Assembly (NCBI GenBank): GCA_038234815.1
Contig: JBBQSU010000188.1
Location: 1-6,033 of the forward strand
Length of the DNA stretch: 6,033 nucleotides
Reading direction: 5' to 3'
From: JBBQSU01 sp038234815
GTDB taxonomy: Bacteria; Planctomycetota; Phycisphaerae; Tepidisphaerales; Tepidisphaeraceae
Shown: positions 1-5,373 of the stretch, piece by piece
Layout of the letters: every line of letters begins with the position of its first letter
Position numbering within the stretch: the first letter of the stretch is position 1
Translations under genes and position numbers: made by a program
The notes under the pieces: generated by a model
What the model saw: only the letters and a program-made list of their open reading frames with translations
The model's database searches: none
Told to the model about the DNA's origin: nothing

Positions 1-1
1 G

Positions 2-271
2 CCAGCGATCGTCGGACGTTTCGCAGAACAGACCAGCAAAGGCTTGATGTGGCGCGACATCGGGCTGGGCGACTGGCTATTCGACTTCGACCGGGACGAG
101 GAGGTCAGCGGCCTGGTTCCCGCCGTGGTGGCGATGGTGCAGGATCCGATCATCGCCCGCGCCAAAGTGGCCCAAGCCCAGCAGTTCGTGCTGCAGCGGC
201 AGGGGGAAACCATGGTTCTGCTGGCAACGCTGCTGGCAACGCACCGCCATTGTTCAAAACGCCAAGCTTAA
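2..271 (+). CDS. Polysaccharide pyruvyl transferase-family protein, C-terminal end (5' partial)
   Basis: The reading frame is open from the left window edge to a TAA at 269-271, giving the last 89 residues of a longer protein. The visible part contains a segment reading GLMWRDIGLGDWLFDFD (about residues 14-30 of the fragment). This is followed by an amphipathic helical tail with VPAVVAMVQDP and many Ala/Gln residues. A 'rDIGLxDWxFD' stretch followed by a helix that ends the protein resembles the C-terminus of polysaccharide pyruvyl transferase-family proteins (GT-B-like fold), which add pyruvate ketals to sugars or act in related glycan modification. The catalytic part lies outside the window, so function cannot be confirmed. 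The extreme C-terminus carries a 12-base tandem duplication (LLAT-LLAT) followed by a basic tail, which may not be conserved. The next gene starts 48 bases downstream on the same strand, so co-transcription is plausible. A different glycosyltransferase-like family remains possible. Confidence 0.55.
   Translation, partial: PAIVGRFAEQTSKGLMWRDIGLGDWLFDFDRDEEVSGLVPAVVAMVQDPIIARAKVAQAQQFVLQRQGETMVLLATLLATHRHCSKRQA
218..241 (+). repeat. Perfect 12-bp tandem duplication inside the 3' end of the first gene
   Basis: CTGCTGGCAACG occurs twice back to back (218-229 and 230-241). The unit is a multiple of three, so it simply doubles the residues LLAT without breaking the frame. Perfect identity suggests a recent slippage duplication. 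Confidence 0.85.
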
Positions 272-304
272 AATGGAAAGAACCTGCGTCACGTCCGCCG
301 GGCC

Positions 305-309
305 AAGGA
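305..309 (+). promoter_or_regulatory. Shine-Dalgarno site for the beta-helix gene
   Basis: AAGGA lies 10 bases before the ATG at 320. It supports that start over the ATG at 273, which is in another frame. The 48-base spacer 272-319 holds no other recognisable signal. Confidence 0.6.
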
Positions 310-319
310 TCACCTCAAC

Positions 320-1690
320 ATGCAAACATCGCATCGCACTGACGCCGCCGTGTTCGGGTTTCACCCCGAAGCTACGGGCTTGGAGAACGCCGCCGCCCTG
401 CAGCGGGCGGTCGATCAGGGCGGAACCATCGTCATCGGTCGGCCGGGCATTTATGCCATGGCGGCGACGGTCTACCTCGGCAGCCACACAGCCCTACACT
501 TTGGCCATGGCGTGTTCCTGAAAAAGGTCGATGAACAAGGGCCGTTCTCGCAGGTGCTGCTGAACAAGGGCGCCCTGAAGCACACCTGGGACGAGTGCAT
601 TACGGTGGATGGCCTGCATCTGATCGTCAACGGCATGGACGTGCTCACACATGAGGTGTTTGGCCTGCGAGGACAAATTGCGTTCTTTTACGTCAAAGAC
701 CTGCGGATCAAGCGGTTCCGCTGTCACGACCTTGGTAAGATGCAATACTGCATCCACGTATGCACATTTGAGGACTTGCTTATCGACGACGTGATAATCA
801 GCGGCAACAAGGACGGTGTGCACCTGGGGCGTGGTCGGCGCTTCGCCATTCGCAACGGTGTCTTCAAGACCTTCGATGATGCCATCGGCCTCAACGCCCA
901 CGACTACGACACCGGTAACCCCGAACTGGGCTGGATCGAGAACGGTCTGGTTGAGAACTGCCATGACCTGAATCAGGAGAACACGACCGGCTTCTTCTGC
1001 CGCATCCTTGGCGGCGGGTGGATCGACTGGCGGGCCGGCATGGAAGTGCAGAAATCCGACACGGTAGTCTGCAACGGACGGCTGTACCGCGTGCGTGCTG
1101 ACCCGGACGGCCGGGTATTTCGCTCGCTCACCGCGCCCAAGCACGAGCGCGGTGCCGAGGTCGCCGACGGTATCACGTGGCAGGTCGTGCAGAATGATGT
1201 CGTCTACACCGCCGGCGTGCGCAACGTCGTTTTCCGCGACATCTTTCTTGAGAAACCGCGAACCGCATTTTCGATCCACTTCGACAACGACCGCTATAGC
1301 CGCTCCTACTATCCCGGCGCGCCTGTCCCGCAGCAGCAGCACCTCATGTTTGAGAATGTCTGCGTGCTGCACGATCAAGCGACGCCCTTTCTGTCGATCA
1401 ACACGCCGATCGACGTCGTCACGGTGTCGCGGTCGAAGTTCATGAACAATCCGATTGTATTTCGTGGCAACGGCGCCATGGCCGACTATCTGAAGACGCG
1501 AGTGAATCTAACCGCCTGCGTCTTCGCCCGCAGCGGTCCGCTTCAACTGCTGAGCAACAGCGTCGCCCGCAAGCGCATCGAACTGAGGACGTCCTCGAGT
1601 GTGCAGCTTCACGACGACTTCGTCGCGAGCGTCTCGTGTGGACCGGGAACGATCACGGTCGACTCCGACTTGCCGGGGCTTCGGCAGTAA
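320..1690 (+). CDS. Right-handed beta-helix protein, GH28/pectate-lyase-like, with an inserted module
   Basis: 456 residues. The N-terminal 20-70 region (ENAAALQRAVDQGGTIVI, then a GIYAMAATVYL strand) has the layout of the pectate-lyase-3/GH28-related N-terminal cap, in which a residue set is 'found' for each index. Residues about 90-230 and 297-440 form successive beta-helix rungs, with GNKDGVHLG at 162-170 and DDAIGLN at 186-192. These sit where GH28 enzymes carry their NTD and DD acid motifs. The first is altered to NKD, so canonical polygalacturonase chemistry is not assured. Residues about 236-296 look like an insertion: a Tyr-rich strand, then PKHERG (273-278) and DGITW (283-287), recalling the 'P-H-x-x-G...DG..W' module seen in phage tailspike-like and other beta-helix proteins. 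No signal peptide is visible after the Shine-Dalgarno-supported ATG; the N-terminus is polar. The substrate cannot be read from the sequence, but a nearby agarase-like gene makes an algal polysaccharide plausible. It could be a hydrolase, lyase or epimerase. Confidence 0.8.
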   Translation: MQTSHRTDAAVFGFHPEATGLENAAALQRAVDQGGTIVIGRPGIYAMAATVYLGSHTALHFGHGVFLKKVDEQGPFSQVLLNKGALKHTWDECITVDGLHLIVNGMDVLTHEVFGLRGQIAFFYVKDLRIKRFRCHDLGKMQYCIHVCTFEDLLIDDVIISGNKDGVHLGRGRRFAIRNGVFKTFDDAIGLNAHDYDTGNPELGWIENGLVENCHDLNQENTTGFFCRILGGGWIDWRAGMEVQKSDTVVCNGRLYRVRADPDGRVFRSLTAPKHERGAEVADGITWQVVQNDVVYTAGVRNVVFRDIFLEKPRTAFSIHFDNDRYSRSYYPGAPVPQQQHLMFENVCVLHDQATPFLSINTPIDVVTVSRSKFMNNPIVFRGNGAMADYLKTRVNLTACVFARSGPLQLLSNSVARKRIELRTSSSVQLHDDFVASVSCGPGTITVDSDLPGLRQ

Positions 1691-1719
1691 CGGGGCGGCC
1701 GGCAAGCGGCGCGTGCCCG

Positions 1720-1860
1720 CTACTTTGTCAGCTTGCGGTACTTGATGCGCTGGGGCTGATCGGCATCGGTGCCGAGGCGGCGGTGGCGGTATTCTTCATA
1801 CGCCTGGAAGTAGCCCTGCACGAAGCGCACCTGCGAGTCGTGTTCATGGTTTCCGGCTTC
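1720..1860 (-). pseudogene. Coding-like stretch in the +1 frame after the GH50 gene: lost C-terminal extension or gene remnant
   Basis: Read on the minus strand from 1860, this frame runs 46 codons to a TAG at 1722-1720. By hand count 36 of 46 codons end in G or C, matching real genes in the window. The peptide looks protein-like, with VRFVQGYFQAYEEYRHRRLG followed by a basic end (IKYRKLTK). The frame has no ATG; the only candidate starts are GTG codons at 1830 and 1821, neither with a Shine-Dalgarno site. It is +1 relative to the GH50 frame, whose TGA is at 1846-1844. The GH50 frame itself matches its family up to about residue 709 (YDLR), so the shift would fall in the last ten codons. Possible readings are a frameshifted C-terminal extension of the GH50 protein, the tail of a mostly deleted gene, or a tiny GTG-started gene. 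No family was recognised. Confidence 0.4.
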
Positions 1861-4003
1861 CGGACTGATCGGCCGATCGCAGGTCGTAAAGGGATTGGCC
1901 GACTTGTCGTGAGGCGTCGACGGTTTCGGGATAAGGCGTATCGCAGACGTCCAGGAAACCGATCTGGTAGTTCTCGGTGTCCAGCCAGCGGCCGGTGCAT
2001 GGCTCGTCGGAATACTTGAACCAGGTCGTTCCGACGACGTTGGGATGCTCCAAAGCGCTGCGGACGAACCGCTGATATGCCGCGGCCCGGGCGGATTGGT
2101 TTTCGGTGCGCTTCAGGCCGGGGTGGAACAATCCGCGATCCAGAGCGCCGAAGTGGAATTCGCCGATGATGAGCGGCAAATCCAGCCCGCCGGGAACCTC
2201 AAAACCGGTGACATCGTATTGGTACCAGTTCACGCTCATCACGTCACACGATCGCTTGGCCGCCTCCGTGACGAGGTGGTTAACCTGGTAAGGGAATCGG
2301 CAACCCAAGTACAGGTGGTGCGGGGCCAGGCCTTTGATGACAGCCCGGCATTTTGCGAAGTAAGCGTCGGCGGCGGCGGCGTAGAAGATGCGCATGTCCG
2401 CGGTCGCGGCGTCGGACTTGGGCGGCATTCCCCGGTGCGCTAGGAGCGCATCCCATGATTCATGCTGTGTGCCCCATGCCGTATTAAGTGATTCAATGCC
2501 CTTATACTTCTGTCGGAGCTGCTCAATCAACGCGACTTTGGCCGGCTGATCTGCCGGTGACTCCAGCGAGGCTTCGGCGAGATACGTGTCGTGTTTCCAT
2601 GTATTTTCATTATCTACATAGAACCCGATGCACCAGGGGTCCGTCGTGACGCCGCGGTCGGCGAGCTCACTTAGCTTCTTGCCAACGTCCTGAGCGAAGT
2701 TCGAATCGAACGGATCAGGAAACTTGCGCCAAAACCCCGTGCTGCCGTCGATCGTGCGGGAGCGACCGGTATCCAACAGGATGAAGTACGGCGTGCGGGG
2801 CTTGGCATCGCGCCAGATGTCCGGCGAAGTCCACGTGCCGATGGCATTGAAGCCCCAGCTTCGTAATCTTTGATGGGCCAGGCCTGCGTAACGGGCCTGC
2901 CAGTCGTCGCCGTATTTGCGGAGCAGGTTGGCCTGATGAAAGCTGAAGGTCCTCGGCTGGCGGTCTTTGTAACTTCCGCGGACGACCTTTCCCGGTGCTT
3001 GTCGCCTGAATGGCTCGAAAGCGGGTTGTTGCCAGATCGCGTCGGCAAACCACGTTTCGCGGTCTTCTATCGGCGTGTAGTCGTGCTCTCCCACCGCATT
3101 GATGGAATGCGCCCAGAACAGTCGTCCCCCCGGCGTGATCAGCCACCATTTTTCGTCGATCTTTTCCGTGCGGAAGAAGCCCGTGGCTTGGTGCGTCGGG
3201 CCTTTGGTCCATCCGCCGAACTCGTCCCAGTCCTGGGGGCCGGGGTGGGCCGCAAGGTCGGCACTTTCCTCGACGATGGCTTGCTTCAGTTGGGCTTCGT
3301 CGCGGGTTTTGCCGGGCCAGTCCCGGTGCATGAACTGTCCGAATCGGTCGATCATCGGGAAAAAGGGCTGTGTTGCCGGTGCTTCGGCGACGGGCTGGTA
3401 CGCGCCCTCGGCGTGCAGGTCCGTGATCTCAAAATTATGGGCGTGTTGTGCGTCCGGCGTGTAGAACAGGATGCGGACGATCTTCCAGGCATCCACCCGC
3501 CCGCGAGAATCGCCGAACGCTTCTTCGGGCAGCCCCCACATTCCCAAGAGTGCTTCGGGCTTAGCCCGGTATTGCAGCCGCTCGATGGGGAGCACCAGCG
3601 TGCGCGACTTGCCGGGCGGAATTATCGCCGAGGCGTTCAGACTGTGCCGCGTGCCGTCGTGATACAGGGCCGGCGAGTCCACCCTACAGGCGATGGATAA
3701 AGGTTGTCCGCCAGCGTTTCGGATGGTCGCCGACACCCGCGCGTATGCCCCTAAATCCCACCCCTCCCCAGGCCCGATCAGTTGCACGCCGGGATAGAGT
3801 TCCTTGCTCGGGAAAAGCGTGGTCACCGCGATGAGTGGCGAGGTGATGCTTCCGCCGACCGACACCTTTGATCCGGTTGCTCGGACGCGATCCGACTGAA
3901 GTACCAGCTGGTCGGCCGGTCCGACCGCCGAACCTGTCGTAGACAGGCCCAGCAGGAGCGACAACATCGGGACCGACCAAGGGGCAGAAGGAATCGAATT
4001 CAT
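1844..4003 (-). CDS. GH50-like glycoside hydrolase (beta-agarase family), secreted
   Basis: 719 residues. Order: a weakly hydrophobic N-terminal signal-like segment (about 11-28, MLSLLLGLSTTGSA); a beta-sandwich, carbohydrate-binding-like region (about 30-200, ending in KIVRILFYTPD and FEITDLHAEG); then a TIM-barrel domain (about 270-708). The barrel contains KWWLITPGGRLFWAHSIN (285-302), RSWGFNAIGTW (381-391), FYVDNE (461-466) and LIIGEFHFG (611-619). In GH50 agarases the acid/base and nucleophile are glutamates in exactly these two contexts, here Glu466 and Glu615, so an active retaining enzyme is expected. GH50 enzymes cut beta-1,4 linkages of agar/agarose, usually exo-acting, giving neoagaro-oligosaccharides. 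Family relatives in this bacterial group are diverse, so agar specificity is inference. The family C-terminus is complete (CDTPYPE, then RQVGQSLYDLR). An in-frame TAG lies four codons before the ATG, so 4003 is the first ATG possible. The gene is divergent from a GntR/LacI-type regulator, which probably controls it. Confidence 0.85.
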   Translation of the reverse strand: MNSIPSAPWSVPMLSLLLGLSTTGSAVGPADQLVLQSDRVRATGSKVSVGGSITSPLIAVTTLFPSKELYPGVQLIGPGEGWDLGAYARVSATIRNAGGQPLSIACRVDSPALYHDGTRHSLNASAIIPPGKSRTLVLPIERLQYRAKPEALLGMWGLPEEAFGDSRGRVDAWKIVRILFYTPDAQHAHNFEITDLHAEGAYQPVAEAPATQPFFPMIDRFGQFMHRDWPGKTRDEAQLKQAIVEESADLAAHPGPQDWDEFGGWTKGPTHQATGFFRTEKIDEKWWLITPGGRLFWAHSINAVGEHDYTPIEDRETWFADAIWQQPAFEPFRRQAPGKVVRGSYKDRQPRTFSFHQANLLRKYGDDWQARYAGLAHQRLRSWGFNAIGTWTSPDIWRDAKPRTPYFILLDTGRSRTIDGSTGFWRKFPDPFDSNFAQDVGKKLSELADRGVTTDPWCIGFYVDNENTWKHDTYLAEASLESPADQPAKVALIEQLRQKYKGIESLNTAWGTQHESWDALLAHRGMPPKSDAATADMRIFYAAAADAYFAKCRAVIKGLAPHHLYLGCRFPYQVNHLVTEAAKRSCDVMSVNWYQYDVTGFEVPGGLDLPLIIGEFHFGALDRGLFHPGLKRTENQSARAAAYQRFVRSALEHPNVVGTTWFKYSDEPCTGRWLDTENYQIGFLDVCDTPYPETVDASRQVGQSLYDLRSADQSGSRKP

Positions 4004-4142
4004 ACCAAAAAACTACCACGCGGAATTCAGGATATAAAGGCATTTTCATAGATTTTGGTAAAAATTAAAAAATATCGCGATTTTATTTTGCATTTTTTGC
4101 TAATCGTGGTATGGTATGCTTGTGGTCGGTTTTTAGGCACCT
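4004..4142. promoter_or_regulatory. AT-rich divergent promoter and operator region between the GH50 and regulator genes
   Basis: This is the only strongly AT-rich stretch in the window. It and the adjoining start codon carry five TGGTA/TACCA elements: TACCA at 4003-4007 and 4014-4018, and TGGTA at 4056-4060, 4107-4111 and 4112-4116. Three pairs are longer inverted matches. TACCAAAA (4003-4010) pairs with TTTTGGTA (4053-4060). CATACCA (4001-4007) pairs with the overlapping TGGTATG copies (4107-4113 and 4112-4118). TACCACG (4014-4020) pairs with CGTGGTA (4105-4111). A near-palindrome centred on ATCGCGAT lies at 4074-4081. GntR/LacI-type regulators commonly bind inverted half-sites in their own divergent promoter, so these are candidate operators. 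That role is inference. Confidence 0.55.
4088..4115 (+). promoter_or_regulatory. Candidate sigma-70-type promoter of the regulator gene
   Basis: TTGCAT at 4088-4093 and TATGGT at 4110-4115, 16 bases apart, are a weak match to -35 and -10 boxes. The -10 box overlaps the tandem TGGTATG copies (4107-4118), which would fit autorepression. The predicted leader would be about 20 bases. Confidence 0.35.
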
Positions 4143-5348
4143 ATGCCCACATCGTTGGATGATATTTCGTCGCCGCGCACCCGGGTCATTCGCTGGGTAT
4201 CCGATGCCGTCCGCACCGGCGGGCTGAGTCTTGGCGAACCCCTGCCTTCCGAGCGTGTCCTGGCAGAACGGCTTCGCGTGTCGCGCGACACCGTCCGGTC
4301 GGCTTTGCGATCGATGGCGGATTCCGGCGTCATCGGCCGGGACGGCGATCGGCATCGCAAGCTCATCGCCCGGCCCGGTCAGGCCATCAAGTCCGCTCAA
4401 AGCACGGTGCTGGCCAGCACCATCGCCATCCTTGGCACGTCCGTTCCGACTTATCAGCCCCCAAGCAGTTGGGACGGCTCCATTCACTACACCGCCACCC
4501 GTTTGCTCGAACAGGCTGGACTGCACGTTTTGTCGATCAATTCCCGCGCCGCCGAACCGGTGAGCGCGACGCAGCTCGTAGCGATGAAGCCCAGTGGCGT
4601 GCTCGTGACGTACGCGGCCGCCGAGTCCGCCCTCGGCCAGTCGATCATCCGCGAGTGCCAGGCCTCTGAAACGCCCGTGGTCACCTACGGCGACGGGCCG
4701 ACGCTCCAACACGTCGATCGCGTGAATTCCGACCACGCCGGAGGTGCCTATGAATTGACGCGCCATCTGATTTCCCACGGATGCCAACGCATTCTCCGCC
4801 TGTGGCGTTTCCCGGAAGACCATCACTGGCTCACTCAGCGCAATGAAGGTTATGAGCGCGCCATGCGTGATGCGTCGCTCCCCGTACTGCCCGCCGTCCG
4901 CACGCCGCGACTCTTGGACAATGACGTGCTTAACGAAGAGGAGTTCCGGCATCTCACGCGCATGATGGCAGGTTATCTCAGCGAATACGTGTTGAGCGCC
5001 GATCCCATTGATGGTCTGATGCTCGCCACCGACGCCCACGCCATCCAGGCGGCGGCGGCGCTGCGACTGCTGGGCAAAACGCCCAACCGCGACGTGAGGC
5101 TGGTCGGTTACGACAACTCGTACGCCGACTACGCCGATTTCCAGCGCGAACCCACGCCGCCGGCCGCCACCATGGACAAAGGGAATGCCCGAATCGCGCA
5201 GGAACTGGTGTCGCTCCTACTCGATCGCGTCGCCGGCCGGCTTCCGGCCGACCCGCAATGCCGCATGGTGAAACCGACGCTGATCGTTCCCGAACAACAA
5301 AATTCACAAAGCGAAACGGCGTCCGTTTCGCCAGCAACAGAGGTCTAA
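4143..5348 (+). CDS. GntR-family transcriptional regulator with LacI-type sugar-sensing domain
   Basis: 401 residues. Residues about 8-77 form a winged helix-turn-helix of the GntR type: GEPLPSERVLAERLRVSRDT (31-50) is the classic 'LPSER.LA..L.VSR.TVR.AL' signature, followed by a wing with GVIGRDGDRHRKL (62-74). Residues about 90-385 have the periplasmic-binding-protein fold of LacI/GalR regulators. Typical segments are DHAGGAYELTRHLISHGCQRI (split around 197-217), GLMLATDAHAIQAAAALRLL (291-310) and VRLVGYDN (318-325). Such hybrids (AraR-like architecture) usually repress carbohydrate genes until a sugar binds. The ligand is unknown; the divergent GH50 gene suggests an agar-derived or galactan-derived sugar. 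The start has a short AGG at 4135-4137 as a weak ribosome site. The C-terminus (from about 385) is a Ser/Gln/Thr-rich tail containing an inverted repeat in its DNA. A beta-strand exported-protein gene follows after 25 bases on the same strand. Confidence 0.9.
   Translation: MPTSLDDISSPRTRVIRWVSDAVRTGGLSLGEPLPSERVLAERLRVSRDTVRSALRSMADSGVIGRDGDRHRKLIARPGQAIKSAQSTVLASTIAILGTSVPTYQPPSSWDGSIHYTATRLLEQAGLHVLSINSRAAEPVSATQLVAMKPSGVLVTYAAAESALGQSIIRECQASETPVVTYGDGPTLQHVDRVNSDHAGGAYELTRHLISHGCQRILRLWRFPEDHHWLTQRNEGYERAMRDASLPVLPAVRTPRLLDNDVLNEEEFRHLTRMMAGYLSEYVLSADPIDGLMLATDAHAIQAAAALRLLGKTPNRDVRLVGYDNSYADYADFQREPTPPAATMDKGNARIAQELVSLLLDRVAGRLPADPQCRMVKPTLIVPEQQNSQSETASVSPATEV
5311..5331 (+). repeat. 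Perfect 9-bp inverted repeat (hairpin) at the 3' end of the regulator gene
   Basis: GCGAAACGG (5311-5319), a CGT loop, then CCGTTTCGC (5323-5331) form a perfect 9-bp stem inside the last codons of the regulator. No T-run follows, so it is not a classical terminator. It could modulate read-through or mRNA stability between the regulator and the next gene. Confidence 0.65.
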
Positions 5349-5359
5349 CGCATTCATAC

Positions 5360-5364
5360 GGAGG
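5360..5364 (+). promoter_or_regulatory. Strong Shine-Dalgarno site of the exported beta-strand protein gene
   Basis: GGAGG lies 9 bases before the ATG at 5374 and is the best ribosome site in the window. It fixes that start and suggests high expression of the exported protein. Confidence 0.8.
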
Positions 5365-5373
5365 AATCGCATC

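Noticed and set aside
272..319. Readthrough fusion of the first gene into the beta-helix gene, because both are in the same frame with no other stop between
   Set aside because: A TAA ends the first gene, the second has its own AAGGA site at good spacing, and the linking peptide shows no domain. Shared frame is expected one time in three.
494..1378. Long open frame on the minus strand (294 codons) opposite the beta-helix gene
   Set aside because: It lies entirely antisense to a gene with clear family motifs and a ribosome site. The peptide has no recognisable domain, and such shadows are common in GC-rich DNA.
1691..1719. GC-rich spacer between convergent stop codons as a bidirectional terminator
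   Set aside because: Only short, mismatched inverted matches (such as GCC/GGC and CGGG/CCCG) and no T-run on either side, so the evidence is too weak to call.
2870..3700. Long open frame on the plus strand (276 codons) opposite the GH50 gene
   Set aside because: It is antisense to the conserved GH50 N-terminal and barrel regions, with no recognisable domain.
4074..4081. ATCGCGAT palindrome as the main operator
   Set aside because: It is a single near-symmetrical site (AA.ATCGCGAT.TT) without a second copy. The TGGTA/TACCA cluster is the stronger candidate, so the palindrome is only noted as an alternative.
4083..5039. Long open frame on the minus strand (318 codons) opposite the regulator
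   Set aside because: The opposite strand carries unmistakable GntR and LacI-type motifs. The antisense peptide looks like a codon-bias shadow.
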